Origin: Gammaproteobacteria bacterium
Lineage (GTDB): Bacteria; Pseudomonadota; Gammaproteobacteria; SZUA-21
Reading direction: 5' to 3'
Length of the DNA: 8,657 bases
NCBI GenBank assembly: GCA_027021095.1
Contig: JALUUZ010000405.1
Coordinates: 1 to 8,657, forward strand
Within the stretch, counting starts at the first letter, position 1, and the number at the start of each line of letters is the position of its first letter. Under the pieces are notes generated by a model that worked only from the letters and a program-made list of their open reading frames with translations, was not told the origin of the DNA and made no database searches. Shown piece after piece: positions 1-6,583 of this stretch. Both the position numbers and the translations under genes were made by a program.

Positions 1-1
1 T

Positions 2-835
2 ACCAGTCCCGGGGACGGCCTGTTCGACAGCGAGCAGAGCAGGACCTACCGCGACATGTTCGACAAGCAGATTTCGATTCAGCTGTCAGAAAAAAAGGGC
101 CTTGGGTTGGCGGACATGATCGTCGCACAACTGAAGGGCAAGATGCCGGCGACGAGCAGCAGCCTGCCTGGCACGGCGGCGGTGGAGACCAAAACCGCTG
201 TACCGGCCGCCGACGCCAACAGCCGCCTGCAGATCAACCGGCAGTTACAGCAGCTCAAGCAGCAGGTGACACAGAAGCTGAGCGCGCTGGTCGATAAAAA
301 CGCCGCGGTCAAAACACCTGTTGCAGAGGCCGGGACCGACCCGAAGAACCCGGTGACACCGCTGGAATTCGTCAAGCGTGTCTGGTCGCAGGTGCAGCAG
401 ATCGCCAAGGAGTTGAAGGTCAACCCCAAGGGGATACTGGCGCAGGCGATCCTCGAGACCGGTTGGGGTAAACATGTCGCCAAGACCCGGGACGGCAAAA
501 GCGCGAACAACCTGTTCGGGATCAAGAACAGCAAAGCCTGGCAGGGGCCCAGCGTGGTGGCGCAGACCCGGGAAAAGATGGGCATCGAGCTGAAGACTGT
601 CAAACAGGAGTTCCGTGTCTACCCAAGCCAGGAGCAGAGCATCCAGGACTATGCACAGCTCTTGAAGAGCAGCCCGCGTTACGAGAAGGTGCTGCAATCG
701 GGTGGTGACCTGAAGAAATTCATTCAGGCCATCGATGAGTCGGGGTATGCGACGGACCCGGACTACGGCCGCAAGCTGATGCAGATAATCAACGGCACGA
801 CATTCAAGGATGTAATGAAACAACTGGTGAGCTAG
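2..835 (+). CDS. flgJ: FlgJ, flagellar rod scaffold and peptidoglycan hydrolase (5' end outside window)
   Basis: The reading frame is open from base 2, so the ATG at 56 is an internal methionine. The 18 residues before it (DGLFDSEQSRTYRD region) and the GKGLGLADM-like motif after it match the end of the FlgJ N-terminal rod-capping domain; by comparison with the E. coli protein, about 60 residues are missing. A Gln/Ala/Thr-rich linker follows. The C-terminal part, from about visible residue 115, is a glucosaminidase-type (GH73) domain: ILETGWGK holds the expected catalytic Glu (codon 455-457), followed by NNLFGIK and the YATDPDYGRKL block. Known role: FlgJ is exported to the periplasm, scaffolds rod assembly and cuts a hole in peptidoglycan for the rod. 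It has no cysteine in the visible part. It lies 48 bp upstream of flgK and is probably the end of the rod-hook operon. The fusion of both domains is typical of beta- and gammaproteobacteria. Confidence 0.96.
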   Translation, partial: TSPGDGLFDSEQSRTYRDMFDKQISIQLSEKKGLGLADMIVAQLKGKMPATSSSLPGTAAVETKTAVPAADANSRLQINRQLQQLKQQVTQKLSALVDKNAAVKTPVAEAGTDPKNPVTPLEFVKRVWSQVQQIAKELKVNPKGILAQAILETGWGKHVAKTRDGKSANNLFGIKNSKAWQGPSVVAQTREKMGIELKTVKQEFRVYPSQEQSIQDYAQLLKSSPRYEKVLQSGGDLKKFIQAIDESGYATDPDYGRKLMQIINGTTFKDVMKQLVS

Positions 836-842
836 CCGGACG
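816..842 (+). promoter_or_regulatory. Weak candidate sigma-28 promoter for flgKL
   Basis: TGAA (816-819), 15 bases, then GCCGGACG (835-842) partly fits the FliA pattern TAAA-N15-GCCGATAA: three of four -35 bases and five of eight -10 bases. It overlaps the flgJ stop codon. flgKL have their own FliA-dependent promoter in enteric bacteria, which makes this position sensible, but the match is weak and could be chance. flgK may simply be read from the flgJ operon. Confidence 0.22.
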
Positions 843-883
843 GAATGGAGCACACCGGGCAACACTAACCGGGAAAAGCAAGC

Positions 884-3184
884 ATGGCAACCATCTTACA
901 GATCAGTGTCTCGGGCCTGCAGGCGTTTCAGTCGAAACTGGCGACGGTCAGTCAGAATATCGCCAATGTCAACACCGAGGGCTACAGCCGCCAGACCGTC
1001 GACTTGACCGCGCGGCCGCCCGAGTTCGTGGGCTTCGGCTATATCGGTTCCGGGGTCAAGGTGGCCGGTATTACCCGCGAATACGATGCGTTTATCAACA
1101 CCCAGCTGATCAGCAATACCGGGCTGGCCTCGCAGCTGAACGAACTGTACGGCTTGAATTCACAGCTCGACAACCTGGTCGCCGATCCGAATGCAGGGCT
1201 GGCGCCGGGACTGCAGAATTTTTTCGACGCCTTCCAGGATGTCGCCGACGATCCCTCGTCACTGACGGCACGCCAGGTGCTGCTGGGCCAGACTGACGCA
1301 CTGATCAACCGTTTCGGTAATTTTCAGCAGCGTTTCGATGAGCTCGCCCGCGAGGCCAATGCGACGATCGAAAACAGCGTGATCGAGGTCAACAGCCTGG
1401 CCAAGGACCTGGCGGCGTTGAACAGCCAGATCACCGCGGCATTCGGCAACGCCGCCAATCAGCCGGTCAACGATCTGCTCGACCAGCGTGATCTGCTGGT
1501 GCAGAAGCTGGCGGAGCATGTCTCGGTCAGCACGGTCGAACAGTCGGACGGAGCCTTGAACGTGTTTATCGGCAGCGGCCAGGCACTGGTGACCGGCGTG
1601 GTGGCACAGACATTGTCGACCGGTGTCAATGAGTTCGATCCGACACGCAAGGATATTTTCGTCAGCAACGGCAATACCACGGTCAACATATCGCAACAAC
1701 TGACGGGCGGGCGTATCGGTGCAGCGACCCAGTTTCTCGACACCAGCCTGGAACCGGCCAGGAATGCGATCGGCCGGATCGCGCTGGTGCTGGCCAGCAC
1801 GGTCAATGCACAGAACCGCCTGGGGATGGATCTCAACGGGCAGCTGGGCGGGGACTTTTTCAGTCCGCTCAATACCAGTACGTTCGGCCCGGTCGTCACC
1901 GACTCCAGCCGCAACAGCATCACCGGGGCCGGTGTCGTCAGCGCGCAGATTACCGACGCCGGCAGCCTGACCACCAGCGACTATCGTCTACAGTACAACG
2001 GCGCCAACCAGTATACGCTGACGCGGCTCGAGGACAATACCGTGTTCAGTATCGATGCCAGTTCCGGTTACCCGTTTACCTATAACCAGGACGGCGTGGA
2101 TTTTATCATTGCCTCGGCGCCTGGGGCAGGGGACAGTTACCTGATCCGTCCGACCGCCAACGGCGCCAGGGGAATCAGCGCGGCGATCAGCGACCCGCGC
2201 AGTGTGGCGGCCGCGGTGCCGGTGCGGGCTGAAAACGCGTTGAGCAATACCGGCACAGGCCAGGTCGGTGACACCCGGATCAGCAGCGCCACCGCTTACG
2301 TGGCAGACACCTACCAAGTGATCCTGGCCGACAACGCCGGGGCCGCGGCCGGCGGCGGTGTCGGTGTGATCAGCGAAGACGGCGACAACGTGGTGCAGTA
2401 CGAGTTACGGATCAACGGCAACCTGGTCTATTCGCAGACCGAGGGTGCCGCGCCGCTGGCGGACCTGAATGCGCTGGCTGCACAGATCAACGGCGCGGTC
2501 GGTACCACCGGGGTCAGGGCCTATGTCAACGCCGCGGGCACGAACCTGTACCTGGCCAACGAGCCGCCTTCGGCCACTGCGATCACCGTCACCGAGACAC
2601 TGAGTACCGACGCGCCGGCCGATGCGGCGGATACCGTGACTGGCTATTTCGGTTCCGCACTGACCGGGGTCGCGAACACCAACACCCTCACTTTCAGTGG
2701 GGCGGCTGATAGTTATATCGTGCTCGACTCGTCCAGTGCGGCGGTTGCCGACGGCGCCTATACCGCCGGAAACACGATCAGTTTCAATGGCATCCAGACC
2801 AGTGTCAGCGGCACCCCCAATCTTGGTGATGTGTTTACGGTGTCGCCCAATACCAGCGGTGTCAGTGACAATCGCAATGTCTTACTAATGGCCGGGTTGC
2901 AGAACCAGCTGACCTTGTCGGGGGGGACCGAAGATTTCAATACAGCTTACACCAATCTGGTCGCTCAAATAGGTACGGAGACGCGTAAAGTGGAGCTGAC
3001 GCGGGATGCACAGGAGGTGCTGTTGAACCAGTCGGTGGCGGCGCGTGAAGCCAAGTCCGGGGTCAACCTGGATGAGGAGGCAGCCAACATGCTGCAGTTC
3101 CAGCAGGCTTACCAGGCCGTGTCGCAGATGATTGCCACTGCCGACCGGATGTTTCAGACGATTATCAACGTTGTATCCAGGTAA
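884..3184 (+). CDS. flgK: FlgK, hook-filament junction protein 1 (HAP1), enlarged
   Basis: FlgK forms the first ring of the hook-filament junction after export through the flagellar type III apparatus. The N-terminus (ISVSGLQAFQSKLATVSQNIANVN, then EGYSRQT) is the conserved D0/D1 helix of the family, and the C-terminus (MLQFQQAYQAVSQMIATADRMFQTI) is its D0 partner; these pair as a coiled coil in the assembled structure. At 766 residues it is some 220 longer than the E. coli protein. The extra length is in the central region: one hook-associated-type repeat at residues 365-424 (1976-2156, ending GAGDSYLIRP), then a larger module at residues 475-657 that recurs in FlgL. It contains no cysteine. 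The ATG follows only a weak GGGA (871-874). It overlaps flgL by one base, which suggests translational coupling and near-equal synthesis. Confidence 0.96.
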   Translation: MATILQISVSGLQAFQSKLATVSQNIANVNTEGYSRQTVDLTARPPEFVGFGYIGSGVKVAGITREYDAFINTQLISNTGLASQLNELYGLNSQLDNLVADPNAGLAPGLQNFFDAFQDVADDPSSLTARQVLLGQTDALINRFGNFQQRFDELAREANATIENSVIEVNSLAKDLAALNSQITAAFGNAANQPVNDLLDQRDLLVQKLAEHVSVSTVEQSDGALNVFIGSGQALVTGVVAQTLSTGVNEFDPTRKDIFVSNGNTTVNISQQLTGGRIGAATQFLDTSLEPARNAIGRIALVLASTVNAQNRLGMDLNGQLGGDFFSPLNTSTFGPVVTDSSRNSITGAGVVSAQITDAGSLTTSDYRLQYNGANQYTLTRLEDNTVFSIDASSGYPFTYNQDGVDFIIASAPGAGDSYLIRPTANGARGISAAISDPRSVAAAVPVRAENALSNTGTGQVGDTRISSATAYVADTYQVILADNAGAAAGGGVGVISEDGDNVVQYELRINGNLVYSQTEGAAPLADLNALAAQINGAVGTTGVRAYVNAAGTNLYLANEPPSATAITVTETLSTDAPADAADTVTGYFGSALTGVANTNTLTFSGAADSYIVLDSSSAAVADGAYTAGNTISFNGIQTSVSGTPNLGDVFTVSPNTSGVSDNRNVLLMAGLQNQLTLSGGTEDFNTAYTNLVAQIGTETRKVELTRDAQEVLLNQSVAAREAKSGVNLDEEAANMLQFQQAYQAVSQMIATADRMFQTIINVVSR
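2306..2856 (+). repeat. FlgK copy of a module shared with FlgL
   Basis: FlgK residues 475-657 align along their whole length with FlgL residues 221-399 (3844-4380). Shared blocks, in order, are: DTY; Y-L-ING--VY; LA-QIN; GTT-VRAYV; NLYLAN-PPSA; DTVTGYFGSALT; FNG-QTS-SGTP; and D-F-V-P. By eye, about half of the aligned residues are identical from the Y-L-ING block onward. Similarity persists in the DNA, for example a 21-base identity at 2541-2561 and 4070-4090. The first part resembles the flagellin IN motif (ING...INxxxGTTxVRA), and the last part is the beta-type repeat common in the variable region of FlgK and FlgL. The coordinates are approximate domain edges. Confidence 0.85.
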
Positions 3185-4743
3185 TGCGTGTATCGACCAA
3201 ACAACTTTCGCTCGATGCGATCAATATTCTGCTCGACCGGCAGCGCAAGCTCGGCAAGACCCAGCAGCAGCTGGCGACCGGGCGGCGTATCCTGACGCCG
3301 TCGGACGATCCGACCGGCGCGACCCGCATCCTGAATTTCAAGCAATCGATCCAGACCACGGAAAAATACCAGGCCAATATCGATATCGCGACCCAGTATA
3401 CGCAGTTGGAAGAAACAGCATTGGAAACGGTCGGTACGACCATCCGCCGTATCCGCGAACTGGCGGTCCAGGGCAACAATGACTCACAAAACGCCGAAAC
3501 CAGGAAGATGATCGCCTCCGAGGTGCGCCAGCGCCTGGACGAGCTGTTGGCCGCGGCGAATACCAAAAACGCCAACGGCGAATATATTTTTGCGGGATAC
3601 CAGGGCAAGACCCGGCCGTTTGCCAAGGGGCCGAACGACACCTTTGTGTACAACGGTGACCAGGGTCAGCGCCAGTTGCAGATCAGCGAGGCCCGGCAGG
3701 TGGTCAGCAGTGACTCCGGCAGCCGTGTCTTTCTGGAGATCAGCAACGGCAACGGCAGTTTCGTCGTCAACGACAACCTGAGTAACAGCGGGAACGGCAT
3801 CATCGATCCGGGTTCAGTCGTCGACCCGACGCAGCTGGATGGAGATACCTATTCGATCGTGTTTCCGAGTTCGACCAGCGCCGGATCGAGCCTGAGCTTC
3901 AACGATGTGATCGGCACCGATGATACCTTGTCCTACAGCCTGCAGATCAACGGCACGACGGTCTACACGGTAGACGAGACCGGCACACCGATCAACACCC
4001 TGTCCGGGCTGGCCAACCAGATCAATACCGCGTCCGGCACGACCAACGTGCGCGCCTACGTGGTCGGTTCGAACCTGTACCTGGCCAACGTACCGCCGTC
4101 GGCCGCCGATATCACGGTGAACGAGAGTTTCAGCGGCTTTACCGGTGGTGACGGTGACACAGTGACCGGTTATTTCGGCTCGGCCCTGACGGAATCGGCG
4201 GCCAGCAACACGATCACCCTGTCACAGGCCGATGCCACGTTTTACCTGGTCGAGGACAGCCAGGGAAATATCGAGACCAGCGGCACCTACCAGGACGGGG
4301 CAGCGATTACCTTCAACGGCTACCAGACCAGTATCAGCGGCACGCCGCGCACCAGTGACAGCTTCAGTGTCACGCCGAGCGGCAACCAGAGCCTGTTTAC
4401 CACGGTACAGAACCTGGTCACGGCGCTGGAAGGCGGTGTGACCGCGACCAACAGCACGACGGCGTTTCACAACGCGGTCAACCGTGTGCTGGCCGACCTG
4501 GAGATGGCGGAAGGACAGATCCTCGGGATACGGGCCGAACTCGGCGGGCGTTTGAACACCCTGGAAGACCAGAAAAACCTGAACGCCGACTATATCCTGG
4601 ACTTACAACAGGTCAATTCCCTGACCGAGGACCTGGATTACGCCAAGGCGGTCAGCGACCTGAACCTGCAGACAGTCGGGCTGGAAGCCGCGCAACAATC
4701 CTACCTGCGGATTCAGAACCTGTCGCTGTTCAATTTCTTGTAG
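3184..4743 (+). CDS. flgL: FlgL, hook-filament junction protein 3 (HAP3), enlarged
   Basis: FlgL forms the second junction ring, between FlgK and the first flagellin subunits. The start MRVSTKQLSLDAINILL matches the family's N-terminal D0 helix, followed by the flagellin-like block LATGRRILTPSDDPTGATRIL and RIRELAVQGNND. The C-terminus (LDYAKAVSDLNLQTVGLEAAQQSYLRIQNLSLFNFL region) is the matching D0/D1 helix. At 519 residues it is about 200 longer than E. coli FlgL, largely because of the module at residues 221-399 shared with FlgK. It contains no cysteine, as is usual for exported axial proteins. The ATG shares its A with the flgK stop (TAATG), and the only SD-like AGG is too close to it, so translation probably depends on re-initiation after flgK. 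Its stop is 9 bp from the stop of the convergent methyltransferase gene. Confidence 0.96.
   Translation: MRVSTKQLSLDAINILLDRQRKLGKTQQQLATGRRILTPSDDPTGATRILNFKQSIQTTEKYQANIDIATQYTQLEETALETVGTTIRRIRELAVQGNNDSQNAETRKMIASEVRQRLDELLAAANTKNANGEYIFAGYQGKTRPFAKGPNDTFVYNGDQGQRQLQISEARQVVSSDSGSRVFLEISNGNGSFVVNDNLSNSGNGIIDPGSVVDPTQLDGDTYSIVFPSSTSAGSSLSFNDVIGTDDTLSYSLQINGTTVYTVDETGTPINTLSGLANQINTASGTTNVRAYVVGSNLYLANVPPSAADITVNESFSGFTGGDGDTVTGYFGSALTESAASNTITLSQADATFYLVEDSQGNIETSGTYQDGAAITFNGYQTSISGTPRTSDSFSVTPSGNQSLFTTVQNLVTALEGGVTATNSTTAFHNAVNRVLADLEMAEGQILGIRAELGGRLNTLEDQKNLNADYILDLQQVNSLTEDLDYAKAVSDLNLQTVGLEAAQQSYLRIQNLSLFNFL
3844..4380 (+). repeat. FlgL copy of the module shared with FlgK
   Basis: This is the partner of the module at 2306-2856. 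It runs from DTYSIVF to FSVTPS (FlgL residues 221-399). A 12-residue block, DTVTGYFGSALT, is identical in both proteins, as is NLYLAN. The differences are mostly small indels in loops, such as the stretch between the ITV block and DTVTGY. A direct duplication between neighbours, gene conversion, or joint inheritance of a domain accretion would each explain it. The edges are approximate. Confidence 0.85.
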
Positions 4744-4756
4744 GCTGCGGCCCTAC
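4740..4756. other. Short inverted repeat covering both convergent stop codons
   Basis: GTAGG (4740-4744), a 7-base loop, then CCTAC (4752-4756) form a 5-bp stem. It contains the TAG of flgL and, on the other strand, the TAG of the methyltransferase gene. There is no T-tract on either side, so it is a poor intrinsic terminator. It may be a chance product of two stop codons facing each other. Confidence 0.25.
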
Positions 4757-6234
4757 ACCCACAACCGCGGATTCAGGTTGAACTCCGACGGCAGGGTCAG
4801 CAGCTCGTTCAGTTCCGGCTGTGACTGCAGGCCCAGTTTGTGTTTCAGCAGCTGCCGGGCGCGTTCGGTACGCGGCTGCAGGAACGGGGTATGACGGAAT
4901 TCTTCCAGGGTCGCCAGTTCCTTTTCGGTCGAAAAGAAACTGGAATAGTTACGCTGCCAGGCATAAGCCTGGAAGATCGACGAAAAACACCATTCTCCCA
5001 GCTGCGCCCCCGGATCCAGTTGTTCGAACACCGGGTGGACGGCCAGAAAGGGTTCATCGGCTGAGACCGGGTGTTCCGAACACAGCAGTTCCAGCAGCAC
5101 TTTCAACGATTGGACCGCCGAGTCCCGTAGCCCGAGCTCACTCGAAAGCCTGGCCATGGTCAGCAGCCTGGAAAAGGTCGGCTGCTTGTCGATGGTTTCG
5201 GTCAGCAGTTGAAACGCCCGGTACAGGCAGGCATTGCGGACATTGACCGGGTAAACCGGGTTGTGCGCAATCCGGTGAAAGACCAATGCCTGTTTGTAGG
5301 CAGACCAGTGCCGCGGCTCCTTGGCGGTGAATTCCTGCGGCGCACGGCTGTTCCATAACGCCAGCAGCGGCCGCGCGTAAATCGCGTGGGCGGCATAGTC
5401 TTCCCAGGCCCCCGGGTTGTCGTCGAGCAGCGTCTCGGTGTCGGCGATCTCGGTACACAGCAGGTTACGCTGGTTGAGGGCCCGGGCAGTGTCCTTGTTG
5501 CAGAAAAACAGGTTGGTCAGGTACGAGTCGATCGCGCTGACGTCGTCGATCGGCGCCAGTATGTCCAGCCCGGGAATCAGGCAGTAGGCCTGGTAGTCCA
5601 GTGCCGCAAAGACCTCGACCAGGCGTGCATTCTGCTGCGCGTCATGGTGCCGGCCGCACATGACCAGCGGGCTGTTGAGGGCGAAGAACTTTTCGCTTTG
5701 GGCGATCAGTTTGTCGCTTTCCTCGGAGATATTGATCCGCACGAAGTCGATCCCGGTGAATTCGAAACGTTCGATATACGGGTCCAGGCTGCAGCGCAAA
5801 CCGGAATCGATCCGTTCGGGGCTGTCGTCGCGGCTCGGGACACCAAACAGCGGCAGATCGATGATCGCGATGTTTTCGATGTCATTGTTCAGCATGCCCT
5901 GGCCCAGGCAGGCGATCGTCACCGGGTTGGTTTCAAAGACCCAGACCTTGTCAGCCACCCTGGCGATCGGCAGGGAATAGATGCCGTAGTTCGAGGCGAT
6001 GTCGATGACCCGTGATTTGGCAGTGACGAGCTTGGCGACGAAACGGGTTTCCTCGTCGAGCCATTGTTCCTGTTCCTTGAGCACATAACACACCAGGTTG
6101 TCGATCGAGTCGGGCACACAGAGTTCGATGTCGCCGGCGGTACGGATGTCGACCGTGTCGTTTCTGACATCGAAACGCTCGCCTGTGCCTGTCGTGTCGT
6201 GGTTTTGTGTCGGGGTATTCTGGCTCGGGTTCAT
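4753..6234 (-). CDS. FkbM-like SAM-dependent methyltransferase homologue with helical C-terminal domain, putative flagellin or flagellar-glycan modification
   Basis: The 493-residue product has a Rossmann-type SAM-binding segment at residues 76-104: VIDIASNYGIYSL, then VWVFETNP, matching the FkbM pattern of motif I plus an acidic strand end. Residues 149-192 (SLDPYIERF...GIDFVRINISEESD...PLVMC) occupy the place of the FkbM block whose usual form is IDxxKIDVEGxE, but several usual residues differ. Residues about 310-493 are predicted helical, TPR-like in feel, with no domain I can name. It has 11 cysteines, unlike the exported flagellar proteins around it, which fits a cytoplasmic enzyme. The start is supported by AAGGTG at 6244-6239 and by the absence of a better upstream ATG. 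It lies between flgL and flagellin, the site of flagellin glycosylation islands in Pseudomonas, and has a sigma-54 promoter. The substrate is unknown; methylation of a flagellin glycan is an inference, and loss of catalytic activity is possible. Confidence 0.8.
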   Translation of the reverse strand: MNPSQNTPTQNHDTTGTGERFDVRNDTVDIRTAGDIELCVPDSIDNLVCYVLKEQEQWLDEETRFVAKLVTAKSRVIDIASNYGIYSLPIARVADKVWVFETNPVTIACLGQGMLNNDIENIAIIDLPLFGVPSRDDSPERIDSGLRCSLDPYIERFEFTGIDFVRINISEESDKLIAQSEKFFALNSPLVMCGRHHDAQQNARLVEVFAALDYQAYCLIPGLDILAPIDDVSAIDSYLTNLFFCNKDTARALNQRNLLCTEIADTETLLDDNPGAWEDYAAHAIYARPLLALWNSRAPQEFTAKEPRHWSAYKQALVFHRIAHNPVYPVNVRNACLYRAFQLLTETIDKQPTFSRLLTMARLSSELGLRDSAVQSLKVLLELLCSEHPVSADEPFLAVHPVFEQLDPGAQLGEWCFSSIFQAYAWQRNYSSFFSTEKELATLEEFRHTPFLQPRTERARQLLKHKLGLQSQPELNELLTLPSEFNLNPRLWV

Positions 6235-6238
6235 GCAG

Positions 6239-6244
6239 CACCTT
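6239..6244 (-). promoter_or_regulatory. Ribosome binding site of the methyltransferase gene
   Basis: Read on the minus strand, AAGGTG lies 4 bases before the ATG at 6234 (AAGG is 6 bases away). This supports the assigned start. Confidence 0.6.
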
Positions 6245-6297
6245 GCTTGTGTAATGGTTACTGAATTTCCAGTCGTTGGATGTCCTGAATTCTTGTC

Positions 6298-6311
6298 GGG
6301 TTGCTGAACCC
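6298..6311 (-). other. Small hairpin in the methyltransferase mRNA leader
   Basis: GGGTT, a 4-base loop and AACCC make a perfect 5-bp stem within the roughly 97-base leader expected from the sigma-54 promoter. No T-tract follows on either strand. It could be a leader structure or chance. Confidence 0.3.
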
Positions 6312-6341
6312 TGTTCGGTGATCAGCCTTGTCTTGTTGTCC

Positions 6342-6357
6342 AGCAAGGAATATGCCA
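6342..6357 (-). promoter_or_regulatory. Sigma-54 (RpoN) promoter of the methyltransferase gene
   Basis: On the minus strand the sequence reads CTGGCATATTCCTTGCT (from 6358). The -24 element TGGCA and the -12 element TTGCT have the exact spacing of the consensus TGGCACG-N4-TTGCW (GG, ten bases, GC). The mismatches fall only in the less constrained CG of the -24 element. Transcription should begin near 6331, giving a leader of about 97 bases. In Vibrio and Pseudomonas, sigma-54 with FlrA/FleQ- or FlrC/FleR-type activators drives middle flagellar genes, so this gene is probably switched on with basal body and hook genes. I did not identify an activator site. Confidence 0.8.
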
Positions 6358-6360
6358 GCG

Positions 6361-6383
6361 AAAAAAGCCAGGGTTTTGGCTTT
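6361..6383 (-). terminator. Intrinsic terminator, minus strand, just upstream of the sigma-54 promoter
   Basis: Minus-strand reading gives AAAGCCA (6383-6377), a 6-base loop, TGGCTTT (6370-6364), and a run of six T in total down to 6361. The stem is a perfect 7 bp. It would stop leftward transcription arriving from the flagellin side before it enters the methyltransferase gene. On the plus strand the tail is only TTTATCCC, so it works less well in that direction. Confidence 0.6.
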
Positions 6384-6416
6384 ATCCCTGTTACGCGCCC
6401 GGTAATTGTGCCTGCC

Positions 6417-6441
6417 GCGCCGCCACAGCGGCCGCTTTTTT
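6417..6441 (+). terminator. Strong intrinsic terminator, plus strand, upstream of the flagellin promoter region
   Basis: GCGCCGC (6417-6423), loop CACA (6424-6427), then GCGG-C-CGC (6428-6435) form a GC-only stem of seven pairs with one bulged C at 6432, followed by T6 (6436-6441). There is no plus-strand gene directly before it; the nearest is flgL, 1.7 kb upstream. It would stop read-through from the flg operon, or end an unannotated plus-strand RNA, and leave flagellin to its own promoter. Confidence 0.72.
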
Positions 6442-6462
6442 GTATTCGGGCACGGGAAATGT

Positions 6463-6490
6463 TAAAGGCCGGGGCGGCAGCGGTCGTTAC
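6463..6490 (+). promoter_or_regulatory. Candidate sigma-28 (FliA) promoter of the flagellin gene
   Basis: TAAA at 6463-6466 is followed after 16 bases by GTCGTTAC (6483-6490), five of eight bases of GCCGATAA. The spacer is one base longer than the consensus. It lies right after the plus-strand terminator and would give a leader of about 95 bases. I found no sigma-54 pattern for flagellin. The position fits, but the sequence match is moderate. Confidence 0.33.
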
Positions 6491-6553
6491 AGAGGCTGGA
6501 AGTGGAAAATATTCCGATGTTGAGAGTATATCCACTATGACTGCAACTTAGTT

Positions 6554-6583
6554 TTCATGCACGATGGCATGAAGGTTAGGAGA
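6554..6583 (+). promoter_or_regulatory. Flagellin mRNA leader hairpin and ribosome binding site
   Basis: TTCATGC (6554-6560), loop ACGATG and GCATGAA (6567-6573) make a perfect 7-bp stem. Four bases further on is the strong SD AGGAGA (6578-6583), 7 bases before the ATG at 6591. The SD itself is an AGGA motif, and two more GGA trinucleotides lie at 6498-6500 and 6504-6506. The arrangement could tune mRNA stability or translation; CsrA binding is a possibility, not shown. Confidence 0.5.

Noticed and set aside
56..58. ATG at 56 as the flgJ start
   Set aside because: The frame is open to the left edge and the preceding 18 residues match conserved FlgJ sequence, so the gene begins before the window.
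245..865. 206-codon minus-strand frame opposite flgJ
   Set aside because: It is antisense to a well-conserved glucosaminidase domain, with no start signal or family match.
4707..4776. 10-bp direct repeat GCGGATTCAG at 4707-4716 and 4767-4776, flanking the flgL/methyltransferase junction
   Set aside because: It could look like a target-site duplication, but both copies lie inside conserved gene ends, the spacing is only 60 bp and no inverted ends or element are present. Chance is the simplest view.
5386..6015. 209-codon plus-strand open frame inside the methyltransferase gene
   Set aside because: It lies wholly antisense to a gene with recognisable SAM-binding motifs, its product is low in complexity and resembles no family, and it is the type of frame expected opposite GC-rich codons.
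6377..6391. Possible plus-strand sigma-54 site TGGCTTTATCCCTGT
   Set aside because: The -12 element has GT in place of GC, the TTGC core is lost, and it lies before a strong plus-strand terminator, so it could not drive flagellin effectively.
6513..6520. TCCGATGT as a sigma-28 -10 element for flagellin
   Set aside because: It matches CCGAT, but no TAAA-like -35 lies 14-16 bases upstream, so the pair at 6463-6490 is preferred.
6276..6551. 91-codon plus-strand frame in the intergenic region
   Set aside because: It runs through both terminator hairpins and the promoter region, has no convincing ribosome binding site and resembles nothing known.
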